From assembly GCF_900114385.1 (NCBI RefSeq), contig NZ_FOSW01000007.1, forward strand, positions 168,491-232,490: a stretch of 64,000 nucleotides of DNA, read 5' to 3'. The notes beneath the pieces are model-generated. The model did not search any database, was not told the origin of the DNA, and was given only the letters and a program-made list of their open reading frames with translations. Every line of letters starts with the position of its first letter. Position 1 is the stretch's first letter. The translations under genes were made by a program, and so were the position numbers. This stretch comes from Geodermatophilus ruber (lineage in GTDB: Bacteria > Actinomycetota > Actinomycetes > Mycobacteriales > Geodermatophilaceae). This document shows, piece by piece, positions 17,231-26,981 of the stretch.

Positions 17231-18426
17231 CACGCTCCGATCAGCGACTTGGTCTCCATCGCCTTGGTCACCATCAGGCGCTCGATCAGCGCCTCCCGAT
17301 CGGTAGCGAGCCGGCGGAGCCCGGCCATGTCCCGCTCGAGCTGCTGCGGGTCGGACGAGTGGAAGATCATCTTCTTGATCGCGGTGGCCGCCGGGTTGAC
17401 CATCTCGAGGAAGACCCGGCGGCGTTCCCGGGCGTACGCGTCGAGCACCGACCCGTCGGCCTCCCCGCGGATGACCGCGGCGAGCGCCTCCTGCAGGACG
17501 AAGGTGTCGAACAGCCCACCGGTCAGGCCCAGCCCGCCGGCCGGGTTCGTCACGTGCGCGGCGTCCCCGGCCAGCAGCACCCGCCCGTCGCGGAACCGCG
17601 TGGCGCAGCGCTGGTGCATCCGGTAGGGGGCGTGCTCGACCAGCTCGAAACCGTCCAGGTCGGGCAGCACCGCCGCGAAGAACCCCGGCATCCGGTCGAG
17701 GATGGCCTCCTCGGGCAGGGCCACGTCCTCGCAGTAGGTGTAGCGCCACAGCCCCCCGCCGGGCGACTCGTCGAGCTTGGCGATCACGGCGCCGTAGACG
17801 TCGTCGCAGACGAAGCTGGTCTGCGCGAAGCCGTGCTGCTGGAACGGGTAGCGGACGTTGGTCGCCACGAACCGCTCGGGCCAGGTGAAGCCCTCGAACT
17901 CGATGCCGAGCGCCCGCCGCACGGCGCTGTGCGCGCCGTCGGCCCCGATCAGCCAGCCGGCCCGCAACTCCCGCCGGCCCCCGGGCGCGTCGACCGCGAC
18001 GGTGACTCCCGACTCGTCCTGCGCGACGCCGACGACGGTGTGCTGCCACAGGACGGTGGCCGAGTCGTGGGCGGCCAGCTCCTCGAGGGCGAGCCGCACC
18101 AGATCGCCCTGCCCGAGGTGCAGGTTGTACGGGCGGGCCACGATGCCGTCGAGCGGCTCGAGTCCGAACCGGACCCGCTCCCCCGTCCGGTGCGCGCGGT
18201 ACTCGTAGTCCTGCTTGAGGAAACCGCGGGCGGCCGCCTTCTCGTAGACGCCGAGCCGGTCCAGCCCCTCGAGCACCGCCCAGTGGTAGACCGCCGCCCG
18301 CGGCGCCATCACCACGTCGTCCGCCCGGTCCAGCACGGTCACGGGGATGCCCGCCCGCGCGAGCCCGAGGGCGTTCAGGATGCCGACCGGCCCCGCGCCC
18401 ACCACCAGCACTGTGTCATCGATCAC
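17227..18426 (-). CDS. FAD-dependent aromatic-type monooxygenase
   Basis: A 399-residue flavoprotein hydroxylase of the p-hydroxybenzoate hydroxylase/PheA group. The N-terminal dinucleotide fold is VLVVGAGPVGILNALGLA, the DG motif is GADGAHSAVRR near residue 163, and the GD motif is VLLAGDAAHVTNPAGGLGL near residue 288. The last 60 residues are helical and do not form the thioredoxin-like domain of phenol hydroxylases. It is co-translated with the downstream alpha/beta hydrolase. The substrate cannot be told. Confidence 0.9.
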   Translation of the reverse strand: MIDDTVLVVGAGPVGILNALGLARAGIPVTVLDRADDVVMAPRAAVYHWAVLEGLDRLGVYEKAAARGFLKQDYEYRAHRTGERVRFGLEPLDGIVARPYNLHLGQGDLVRLALEELAAHDSATVLWQHTVVGVAQDESGVTVAVDAPGGRRELRAGWLIGADGAHSAVRRALGIEFEGFTWPERFVATNVRYPFQQHGFAQTSFVCDDVYGAVIAKLDESPGGGLWRYTYCEDVALPEEAILDRMPGFFAAVLPDLDGFELVEHAPYRMHQRCATRFRDGRVLLAGDAAHVTNPAGGLGLTGGLFDTFVLQEALAAVIRGEADGSVLDAYARERRRVFLEMVNPAATAIKKMIFHSSDPQQLERDMAGLRRLATDREALIERLMVTKAMETKSLIGAW

Positions 18427-18499
18427 GGCGCCAACGTCCCGGCCGGCGAACGGCGGGTCAACCCGCCCCTCCGCCCGCCGGAAGGGACGTTCGGGCAGG

Positions 18500-21253
18500 T
18501 CAGTGGGCAGCGGCGTCCCAGCTGGCGCCGAAGCCGACCGAGACCTCCAGGGGCACGCTCAGCTCAGCGGCCCCGGCCATCTCGCGGCGGACCAGCGCCT
18601 CCAGGGCCTCCCGCTCCCCCGGCGCCACCTCGAGCACGAGCTCGTCGTGCACCTGCAGGAGCATCCGGGAGCGCAGGCCCTCGGCGGCGATCGCCTTCTC
18701 CACGTTGAGCATCGCCACCTTGATGACGTCGGCCGCCGAGCCCTGGATCGGGGCGTTGAGCGCCATCCGCTCGGCCATCTCCCGGCGCTGCCGGTTGTCG
18801 CTGGTGAGGTCGGGCAGGTAGCGGCGCCGGCCGAGGGTGGTCTCGGTGAACCCGGTCTGCCGGGCCTCCTCGACCACGCCGTCGAGGTAGTCACGGATGC
18901 CGCCGAAGCGCTCGAAGTAGGCGTGCATCTGCTCGCGCGCCTCCTCCGGGGTGATCCGCAGCTGCTGGGCCAGTCCGTAGGCCGACAACCCGTAGGCCAG
19001 GCCGTAGCTCATCGCCTTGATCCGGCGGCGCATCTCCGGGTCGACGTCCTCGATCGGGATGTTGAACGCCCGCGAGGCGACGAAGGAGTGCAGGTCCTCG
19101 CCCGAGGTGAACGCCTCGATGAGCCCCTCGTCGCCGGACAGGTGGGCCATGATCCGCATCTCGATCTGGCTGTAGTCCGCCGTCATCAACGACTCGAAGC
19201 CCGGGCCGACGACGAACGCCTGCCGGATCCGCCGCCCCTCGGCGCTGCGGATCGGGATGTTCTGCAGGTTCGGGTCGGTCGAGGACAGCCGGCCGGTGGC
19301 CGCGATGGTCTGCTGGAACGTCGTGTGGATCCGCCCGCCGTCGTCGACCATCGGGATCAGCCCGTCGATGACCGTGCGCAGCCGGGTCACGTCACGGTGG
19401 CGCAGCAGGTGCTCGAGGAACGGGTGCCCGGTCTGCCCCAGCAGCCAGGTGAGCGCCTCGGCGTCGGTCGTGTAGCCGCTCTTGATCTTCTTGGTCTTCG
19501 GCAGGCCCAGCTCGTCGAACAGCACCGCCTGCAGCTGCTTGGGCGAGCCCAGGTTCACCTCGCGGCCGATCACCGCGTAGCACTCGGCGGCCGCGCCGGC
19601 GACGCCGTCGGCGAACTCCCGCTGCAGCTCCATGAGGAAGTCCAGGTCGGCGGCGATCCCGCGCTGCTCCATGCGGGCCAGCACGAAGCTCAGCGGCAGC
19701 TCCAGCTCGCCGAGCAGCCGGTCCCCGCCGCGCTGCCCGAGCACCGACTCCAGCGCGTCGGAGAGGTCGTTGACCGCCACGGCCTTGAGGACGTCTGCCC
19801 GGGCCGCCTCGCGGGCGAGGTCCTCCTCCGACGGGCCCATCCCGTCGAGGGTGAGCTGCGCCTCCTCGGCGGCGGCCTCCCTGAGCTCGCGGCGCAGGTA
19901 GCGCACCGCGAGGTCGCCCAGGTCGAACGACCGCTGCCCCGGCATCGCCAGGTAGGCGGCCAGCGCGGTGTCGCTGACCACGCCGACGAGCTCCCAGCCG
20001 CGGGCCCAGATGGCCAGCAGCGGGCCCTTGACCTCGTGCACGACCTTCGGCCGGTCGGGGTCGGCCAGCCAGACGGCCAGCGCCTGCTCGTCGGTGGCGT
20101 CGAGGCCGGGGCCGAGGTCGACGAAGGTCGTGTGGTCGTCGGCGGCGGCCAGTGCCAGCCCGCTGAGCTCGCCGGTGCCCCGCCCCCACGTGCCGCGGAA
20201 GATCACGCCGGTCCGGCCGGTGCGCGCGTGCGCGTCCAGCCAGGCACCGAGCGCCCCGGCGGGCACCTCGTCGACGGTGACGTCGAAACCGCCCTCGACC
20301 TCGGGTTCGGCGCTGCTCAGGGTGGCGAACAGCCGGTCGCGCAGCACCCGGAACTGCAGGTTGTCGAAGAGGGTGTGCACCTCGTTGCGGTCCCACGGCG
20401 CGACGGCCAGGTCGCCGGGCCCCAGCTCCAAGGGGACCGCGCGGTCGAGCTCGGTCAGCCGGCGGTTCTGCAGCACCGAGGACAGGTGCTCGCGCAGCTT
20501 GTCGCCCACCTTGCCCTTGACGGTGTCGACCTGGTCGACCAGCGCGTCGAGCGAGCCGTACTCGCGCACCCACTTGGCGGCGGTCTTCTCCCCCACGCTC
20601 GGGATGCTCGGCAGGTTGTCGCTGGGGTCGCCCCGCAGCGCGGCGAAGTCGGGGTACTGCGCCGGCGAGAGGCCGTACTTGGTCTCGACCTCCTCCGGGG
20701 TGAACCGGGTGAGGTCGGAGACGCCCTTGCGGGGGTACAGCACGGTGACGTGCTCGTTGACCAGCTGCAGCGCGTCCCGGTCGCCGGTGGCGATGAGCAC
20801 GTCCATGCCCTGCTCGACGGCCTGGACGGTGAGGGTGGCGATGACGTCGTCGGCCTCGTAGCCCTCCGCGGTGATGACCGGCACGTGCAGCGCGCCGAGC
20901 ACCTCCTGGATCAGGCTGACCTGCCCGCGGAAGTCCGTGGGGCTCTCGGCCCGGTTGGCCTTGTACTCGGCGTAGATCTCGCTGCGGAAGGTCTTGCGGC
21001 CCACGTCGAAGGCGACCGCCAGGTGGGTCGGCTGCTCGTCGCGGAGAATGTTGATCAGCATCGAGGTGAAGCCGTAGACCGCGTTGGTCGGCTGGCCCGT
21101 GGTTGTGGAGAAGTTCTCCACCGGCAGGGCGAAGAAGGCCCGGTAGGCCAGGGAGTGCCCGTCGAGGAGCAGCAGCCGCGGGCGCTGCCCGGCGCCCGTC
21201 GGGACGGCGGTCGTCGGGGCACTGGACGCGGGGGCGGAGACCGAAGCGGACAT
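18500..21253 (-). CDS. polA: DNA polymerase I
   Basis: Repair and Okazaki-fragment polymerase of 917 residues. The N-terminal 5' nuclease domain starts LLLLDGHSLAYRAFFALP at about 26 and includes GDRDALQLV and GDPSDNLPSIPSVG. The middle 3'-5' exonuclease-like domain lacks the DxE motif (the strand reads VIFRGTWGRGTGELSGLAL), so proofreading is expected to be absent, as in many actinobacteria. The polymerase domain has motif A DYSQIEMR near 694, motif B RRIKAMSYGLAYG near 744 and motif C QVHDELVLE near 867. ATG 21253 is chosen although the frame continues upstream past a divergent gene. Confidence 0.97.
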   Translation of the reverse strand: MSASVSAPASSAPTTAVPTGAGQRPRLLLLDGHSLAYRAFFALPVENFSTTTGQPTNAVYGFTSMLINILRDEQPTHLAVAFDVGRKTFRSEIYAEYKANRAESPTDFRGQVSLIQEVLGALHVPVITAEGYEADDVIATLTVQAVEQGMDVLIATGDRDALQLVNEHVTVLYPRKGVSDLTRFTPEEVETKYGLSPAQYPDFAALRGDPSDNLPSIPSVGEKTAAKWVREYGSLDALVDQVDTVKGKVGDKLREHLSSVLQNRRLTELDRAVPLELGPGDLAVAPWDRNEVHTLFDNLQFRVLRDRLFATLSSAEPEVEGGFDVTVDEVPAGALGAWLDAHARTGRTGVIFRGTWGRGTGELSGLALAAADDHTTFVDLGPGLDATDEQALAVWLADPDRPKVVHEVKGPLLAIWARGWELVGVVSDTALAAYLAMPGQRSFDLGDLAVRYLRRELREAAAEEAQLTLDGMGPSEEDLAREAARADVLKAVAVNDLSDALESVLGQRGGDRLLGELELPLSFVLARMEQRGIAADLDFLMELQREFADGVAGAAAECYAVIGREVNLGSPKQLQAVLFDELGLPKTKKIKSGYTTDAEALTWLLGQTGHPFLEHLLRHRDVTRLRTVIDGLIPMVDDGGRIHTTFQQTIAATGRLSSTDPNLQNIPIRSAEGRRIRQAFVVGPGFESLMTADYSQIEMRIMAHLSGDEGLIEAFTSGEDLHSFVASRAFNIPIEDVDPEMRRRIKAMSYGLAYGLSAYGLAQQLRITPEEAREQMHAYFERFGGIRDYLDGVVEEARQTGFTETTLGRRRYLPDLTSDNRQRREMAERMALNAPIQGSAADVIKVAMLNVEKAIAAEGLRSRMLLQVHDELVLEVAPGEREALEALVRREMAGAAELSVPLEVSVGFGASWDAAAH

Positions 21254-21355
21254 CGGCAACGATCCTAGAAGGACCCCACCGCTCCCCAACCCTCGCAGGC
21301 TCGGGTCGGGACCCTGCAGCGGGGCCGCTGAGCGAGCGCTGGTTACCGTGCCGGG

Positions 21356-21757
21356 GTGACCCTCGCTCGACCCGACTGGCTGCCCACCGGCCACATCAGC
21401 CCGCTCGACGAGAAGCTGGGCATCGAGATCACCGACTACGACCCCGACCACCTGGTGGCCACCATGCCGGTGGAGGGCAACCAGCAGCCGGCCGGGCTGC
21501 TGCACGGCGGGGCCACCTGCGCCCTGGTGGAGACGGTCGGCTCGTGGGCGGCCGCGCTGGGCGCCGGGCCCGGCCGGCGGTGCGTCGGGGTGGAGCTCAA
21601 CGTCAGCTACCTGCGCGCGGCCACCAGCGGCGTCGTCACCGCGGTGGCCACCCCGGTACGCCGGGGCCGGACGCTGGCCACGTTCCTGGTCGAGGTCACC
21701 GACGAGGCCGGCCGGACGACGGCCACGGCCCGGCTGACCTGCATGCTCGGCGGCTGA
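21356..21757 (+). CDS. PaaI-type hotdog thioesterase
   Basis: A 133-residue single hotdog domain. The active-site helix appears as GLLHGGATCALVETVGSWAA, with a conserved acidic residue (E) on the helix, and the central strands as VGVELNVSYLRA. Family members hydrolyse acyl-CoA thioesters such as aromatic acyl-CoA. It starts at GTG 21356 and is divergent from polA with 102 bases between them. No neighbouring pathway gene points to a substrate. Confidence 0.9.
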   Translation: MTLARPDWLPTGHISPLDEKLGIEITDYDPDHLVATMPVEGNQQPAGLLHGGATCALVETVGSWAAALGAGPGRRCVGVELNVSYLRAATSGVVTAVATPVRRGRTLATFLVEVTDEAGRTTATARLTCMLGG

Positions 21758-21769
21758 CCGCAAGCCGGC

Positions 21770-22453
21770 TCAGCCCTCGGCGGCGTCGAGCAGCGGGACG
21801 ACCCGGCCCATCGGCCGGCGGCGCACCGGAGGACGGCGCGGGACCGGGATGGTCACGCCGCCGCGCTGCCACGCCGCCAGCGACCGGGCGAGGGTTTCCC
21901 GCGGCACGATCCGGCGGGTGGTGAGCGGCGCGAAGCCCATCCGCACGAAGAACCGCTGCCGCTCCGCCTCGTGCCCGCCGACGGCAGCGACCACGTGGTC
22001 CGCGCCGGAGTCGACCGCGTGCTGCACCGCGGCCCGCAGCAGCGCCGCGCCGGCGCCGCACCGGCGGTGGTCGCGGTGCACCACCAGGTTGTCGACGGTC
22101 ACCTGGGGGACCCCCAGCACGACCGACAGCGGGTCGAGCCCGAGGACGGCCAGCCCGATGACGAGCTCGCCGGCGCCGTCCCCGCGGGCCGCGTTCGGCC
22201 CCGGCAGCACCGCGAGGACCACGCGGTGCCCCGGATCGGCGAGCAGCCGGCGGAAGCCGGCCGCTGTGGCGGCCCCGGGTGTCTGCCCGGTGAGGACGCC
22301 CTCGGCATGTGCCTCCGACCGGTGCTGGCGCACCAGGGCGAGCACGGCGGGCAGATCGTCGGGACGCGCCGTGCGCGTACCCACGCGGGACCGCGAACCT
22401 GTTCCTGGCACAGGAGCCCTCCCCTGGACGGTGGCCAGAGCGTGCACCTCCAC
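21770..22453 (-). CDS. GNAT-family N-acetyltransferase
   Basis: A 227-residue protein whose residues 25-180 form a GNAT domain: TARPDDLPAVLALVRQHRSE at the start, VTVDNLVVHRDHRRCGAGAA around the acetyl-CoA loop, and AERQRFFVRMGFAPLTTRRI at the end. The loop R-x2-G-x-G/A is present as RRCGAGA. The C-terminal 40 residues are Arg/Pro-rich. The start at GTG 22453 is uncertain, since the first 25 residues are low complexity. Substrate unknown. It converges on the thioesterase with a gap of only 12 bases. Confidence 0.82.
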   Translation of the reverse strand: MEVHALATVQGRAPVPGTGSRSRVGTRTARPDDLPAVLALVRQHRSEAHAEGVLTGQTPGAATAAGFRRLLADPGHRVVLAVLPGPNAARGDGAGELVIGLAVLGLDPLSVVLGVPQVTVDNLVVHRDHRRCGAGAALLRAAVQHAVDSGADHVVAAVGGHEAERQRFFVRMGFAPLTTRRIVPRETLARSLAAWQRGGVTIPVPRRPPVRRRPMGRVVPLLDAAEG

Positions 22454-22601
22454 CGGCCCGGGGGCACGACGGCGCGCCGCCCCCTGGTACGGGCGTGACA
22501 GAAGCAGCGTGTCGCGGAAAGGTCACAGCTCATCCCGAGGACAGGAGCGGGTGGGTGAGCTGGGTTACGGTCCTGCCTCACCACACCCGCTGGGAGGTCG
22601 A

Positions 22602-23933
22602 GTGACGCACGCGCCAGGGCGATTCCGACGGCCGGGACGCTGGACCGGCCCCGGAGAACCCGCCGCCCGGGACCGCCGGTGGGCCCTGCTGCGCCTGCTC
22701 CTCGTCGCGGTGTTCGCCACGGGCATCGCCGCCCTCACCCCGGGGGTGGCCTCCGCGGAGGGGGAGCAGCTCCTCGGGACCCTGCAGACCAGCCGGAGCG
22801 GCCCCATCGGGGGCGTCCAGATCGAGGTCACCACGCCCGGCGGCGAGGAGATCGAGACCGTCGAGAGCGACGAGCGGGGCCGCTGGTCGGTCGACCTCCC
22901 CGGCCCCGGGGAGTACGTGGTCACCCTCGACGCCGACGACCTCCCCGACGGGGTGGAGCTGGCCGGGGAGGACAGCCGCACCGTCACCGTCGACGAGAAC
23001 CGGCGCGAGCCGGTCATCATCGGCCTCTCCGACGGCAGCCGGGACTCCGGCGGCGGCACGGTCCGGGCCGTCCAGCTGCTCGTCGACGGCATCCGCTTCG
23101 GGCTGCTGATCGCGATGTGCGCCGTCGGGCTCTCCCTGATCTTCGGGACGACGGGGCTGACGAACTTCGCGCACGGCGAACTGGTGACCATCGGGGCGGT
23201 CGTCGCCTGGTTCATCAACGTGGAGGGCGGCGTCCCGCTGATCCCGGCCACGATCATCGCGATGGTGGTCGGCGCCGCCGTCGGCGCGCTCAACGAACTG
23301 GCCCTGTGGCGGCCGCTGCGCCGCCGGGGCACCGGGCTCGTCGCCGCACTGGTGATCTCCATCGGGCTCTCGCTGCTGCTGCGCTACCTGATCCAGATCG
23401 TCTACGGCGGCCGCTCCAGCCCCTACCGGTTCCAGCCCGGCCGGGCCGTGGACTACGGCCTGTTCACCCTCACCGACCGGGCCGTGGCCTCGATCATCAT
23501 CTCGATCGTCGTCCTCCTGCTGGTCGCGGTGATGCTGCAGCGGACCAGGATCGGCAAGGCGATGCGCGCGGTCGCCGACAACCGCGACCTCGCCGCTGCC
23601 TCCGGCATCGACGTCAACCGGGTCATCCTCGTGGTCTGGCTCATGGGCGGCGCGCTAGCGGCACTCGGCGGTGTGCTGCTGGGGCTGTCCGACCAGGTCC
23701 AGTGGGACATGGGCTTCCGGCTGCTGCTGCTCATGTTCGCCGGCGTCACGCTCGGCGGCCTCGGCACGGCCTACGGGGCGCTGGTGGGCAGCCTCATCGT
23801 CGGCGTGTTCGTGCAGATGTCGACCCTCGTCATCCCGAATGACGTCAAGTACGTCGGAGGACTGCTGCTGTTGATCGTCATCCTCGTCATCCGGCCCCAG
23901 GGCATCCTGGGCAGCCGCGTGCGGGTCGGCTGA
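22602..23933 (+). CDS. livH: LivH-type branched-chain amino acid permease with exported N-terminal Ig-like domain
   Basis: A 443-residue protein, about 150 longer than a standard LivH. Residues 27-52 form a signal peptide ending GVASAEG. Residues 55-145 look like a carboxypeptidase-regulatory-like beta domain (LLGTLQTSRSGPIGGVQIEV, GRWSVDLPGPGEYVVTLDAD). After a Gly/Ser linker, residues 153-443 are a full LivH permease with about eight helices, including GLSLIFGTTGLTNFAHGEL and RVILVVWLMGGALAALGGVL, ending VIRPQGILGSRV. GTG 22602 has GGGAGG 6 bases upstream. First gene of livHMGF. Confidence 0.92.
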   Translation: MTHAPGRFRRPGRWTGPGEPAARDRRWALLRLLLVAVFATGIAALTPGVASAEGEQLLGTLQTSRSGPIGGVQIEVTTPGGEEIETVESDERGRWSVDLPGPGEYVVTLDADDLPDGVELAGEDSRTVTVDENRREPVIIGLSDGSRDSGGGTVRAVQLLVDGIRFGLLIAMCAVGLSLIFGTTGLTNFAHGELVTIGAVVAWFINVEGGVPLIPATIIAMVVGAAVGALNELALWRPLRRRGTGLVAALVISIGLSLLLRYLIQIVYGGRSSPYRFQPGRAVDYGLFTLTDRAVASIIISIVVLLLVAVMLQRTRIGKAMRAVADNRDLAAASGIDVNRVILVVWLMGGALAALGGVLLGLSDQVQWDMGFRLLLLMFAGVTLGGLGTAYGALVGSLIVGVFVQMSTLVIPNDVKYVGGLLLLIVILVIRPQGILGSRVRVG

Positions 23934-23936
23934 GTC

Positions 23937-24935
23937 ATGGGTGAGCTGATCGACGCCCTCACCGTCGCCGGCAAGGCGGCCCTGGGCTTCCAGGCGATCT
24001 TCTTCGCGCTGCTGGCCATCGGCATCAACGTCCAGTTCGGGTACGCTGGCCTGCTCAACTTCGGGCAGATCGCCTTTGCCATGCTGGGCGGCTTCGGCAT
24101 CGCCATCTCGGTCAGCAAGTGGGGCCTGCCGTTCTGGGTGGGTGTGCTGGTCGGCGTCCTCGCCGCCGTCGTCCTCGCCCTGCTGCTGGGCCTGCCCACC
24201 CTGCGGCTGCGCGCCGACTACCTCGCGATCGCGACCATCGCGACCGCCGAGGGGCTCCGGCTGCTGTTCCGGTCGGTGTCGGCCACGCCGGTCACCAACG
24301 GCACCCGGGGCCTCTCTGCCTTCAACGGCGACTTCATCGCCCTGGCCCCGTGGGACACCGCCCGCCGGTACCGGTTCCTGGGCACCAGTTGGTCCGGCGC
24401 CGAGCTGTGGGTCGCCCTGGTCGGGTGGGTCCTCGTCGCGCTGGCCTGCCTGCTGGTGTGGGCGCTGGTGCGCAGCCCGTGGGGCCGGGTCCTCAAGTCC
24501 ATCCGCGAGGACGAGGACGCCGTCCGCGCCCTGGGCAAGAACGTCTACGTCTACAAGATGCAGGCCCTCGTCCTCGGCGGCGTCGTCGGCGCGTTCGGCG
24601 GCATGATCTACGCCGTCGGGACCGGGTCGGCCGTGCCCGACCAGTACCAGAACGCCAACACGTTCCTCGCCTACGCCGCGCTCATCCTCGGCGGCGCCGC
24701 CCGCGTGCTCGGGCCGGTCGTCGGCGCCATGCTGCTGCTGTTCATCCTGCAGTTCGCCGACACCCTGTTGCGAGCGCTGATCGACAACGGGGTCATCCCC
24801 TCGGAGCTGCTGTCCTCCACCGACGTCGCGCAGATCCGCTTCGTCCTGGTCGGGCTCGGGCTCATCCTGTTGCTGGTCTTCCGACCGCAGGGCATCTTCG
24901 GTGACCGACGAGAGGTGATGCTCGATGCCCGCTGA
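23937..24935 (+). CDS. livM: LivM-type branched-chain amino acid permease
   Basis: The second membrane subunit, 332 residues with eight to nine helices. Typical strings are GINVQFGYAGLLNFGQIAFA, LPTLRLRADYLAIATIATAE and VLKSIREDEDAVRALGKNVY, the cytoplasmic loop that contacts the ATPases. It follows livH after 3 bases and overlaps livG by 11 bases. It forms the import channel with LivH. Confidence 0.95.
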   Translation: MGELIDALTVAGKAALGFQAIFFALLAIGINVQFGYAGLLNFGQIAFAMLGGFGIAISVSKWGLPFWVGVLVGVLAAVVLALLLGLPTLRLRADYLAIATIATAEGLRLLFRSVSATPVTNGTRGLSAFNGDFIALAPWDTARRYRFLGTSWSGAELWVALVGWVLVALACLLVWALVRSPWGRVLKSIREDEDAVRALGKNVYVYKMQALVLGGVVGAFGGMIYAVGTGSAVPDQYQNANTFLAYAALILGGAARVLGPVVGAMLLLFILQFADTLLRALIDNGVIPSELLSSTDVAQIRFVLVGLGLILLLVFRPQGIFGDRREVMLDAR

Positions 24936-25898
24936 CCCCCGCTCCCCCGAGCCTCAGCGGCTGGCGCGGGCGGCGCTGCGCGACGTCGCCTGGGAGGTCG
25001 GCGTCGCCAAGCCCGACCCGGCCATCGTCGTCGACGGCGTCACCCGCACCTTCGGCGGGCTCACCGCCGTCGCGGTCGACCACCTGGAGATCCAGCGCGG
25101 CGGCATCACCGGCCTGATCGGCCCCAACGGGGCCGGAAAGACCACCCTGTTCAACCTGCTCACCGGCTTCGACCAGCCCAACGCCGGCAGCTGGACCTTC
25201 GACGGCCGGCCGCTGGGCAAGCTGGCGCCACACCGGGTGGCCCGGCTCGGCGTCGTCCGCACCTTCCAGCTCACCAAGGCGCTGGCCCGGCTCACCGTGC
25301 TGCAGAACATGCTGCTCGGGGCGCAGGATCAGCGCGGGGAGAGCTTCTTCCGGGCGCTGGTGCCCGGGATCTGGCGCCAGCAGGAGAAAGAGAACACGGA
25401 GAAGGCGATGGACCTTCTCGCGAGGTTCAAGCTGGACTCCAAGAAGGACGACTTCGCCGGGACCCTGTCCGGCGGTCAGCGCAAGCTGCTCGAGATGGCC
25501 CGGGCGCTGATGAGTGACCCCCAGGTCGTCATGCTCGACGAGCCGATGGCCGGGGTGAACCCTGCCCTGACCCAGAGCCTGCTCGGCCACGTCAAGGACC
25601 TGCGCGAGCAAGGGATGACGGTCATCTTCGTCGAGCACGACATGGACGTCGTGCGCGACATCAGCGACTGGGTGGTGGTCATGGCCTCCGGCCGGGTCAT
25701 CGCCGAGGGGCCGCCGGAGTCGATCAGCCAGAACCAGGCCGTGGTCGACGCCTACCTGGGCGCCCACCACGACGCCCCGCTCACCGTCGAGGAGGAGGAT
25801 CGCGTCCTCGCCCAGGCCGAGCGGGAGATCGCCCGCGAGGAGCACGTGGAGGGCGAGGTCCTCAGTTCCGACGTACCGCCGCAGGAGAGGACCGACCG

Positions 25899-25902
<4 letters not shown>
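24925..25902 (+). CDS. livG: LivG-type ATP-binding protein
   Basis: A 325-residue ABC ATPase. Walker A is GPNGAGKTT near residue 70, the signature is LSGGQRKLLEMARAL near 180, Walker B is VVMLDEPMAGVNP, and the switch histidine is in VIFVEHDMDVV. It has about 35 extra N-terminal residues and a 50-residue acidic C-terminal tail (TVEEEDRVLAQAEREIAREE) compared with enterobacterial LivG. It overlaps livM by 11 bases and livF by 4. Confidence 0.95.
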
Positions 25903-26753
<851 letters not shown>

Positions 26754-26759
26754 CCCGTT

Positions 26760-26900
26760 CCTCGGACGACGCCGCGCAGCGGCGGCCATGTCACGCAGCA
26801 TCGGGCGGGCGTCGGCGCCGGGCAGCCCGAATCGGTCGCCGGGGTCGGAGGAGTGGTCCGCGGCCGCGCGGGCCGCCGGAGCCGCGGTGGCACCGGGCCC
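26760..26900. other. Intergenic stretch between livF and terminator with coding-like bias
   Basis: No intact gene. On the minus strand one frame has good third-position GC (ADHSSDPGDRFGLPGADARP followed by an MLRDMAAA segment) but runs without a stop into antisense of livF and has no good start. It may be a leftover of a lost gene. I see no other feature here. Confidence 0.3.
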
Positions 26901-26908
26901 GGACAGCA

Positions 26909-26944
26909 CAGTGGCCCGGCACCACGAGGGGTGCCGGGCCACTG
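26909..26944. terminator. Bidirectional terminator between livF and livK
   Basis: Arms 26909-26923 and 26930-26944 are exact 15-bp reverse complements with a 6-base loop. It sits between the converging livHMGF operon and the livK gene (stop at 26982), so it probably serves both. Confidence 0.8.
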
Positions 26945-26981
26945 CGGTGGCTCTACCGGGTCAGTCACCCGGTCGGGACGC

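Noticed and set aside
18347-21268. Long open frame (about 970 codons) opposite polA
   Set aside because: A shadow of polA codon bias; no start signal and no recognisable domain.
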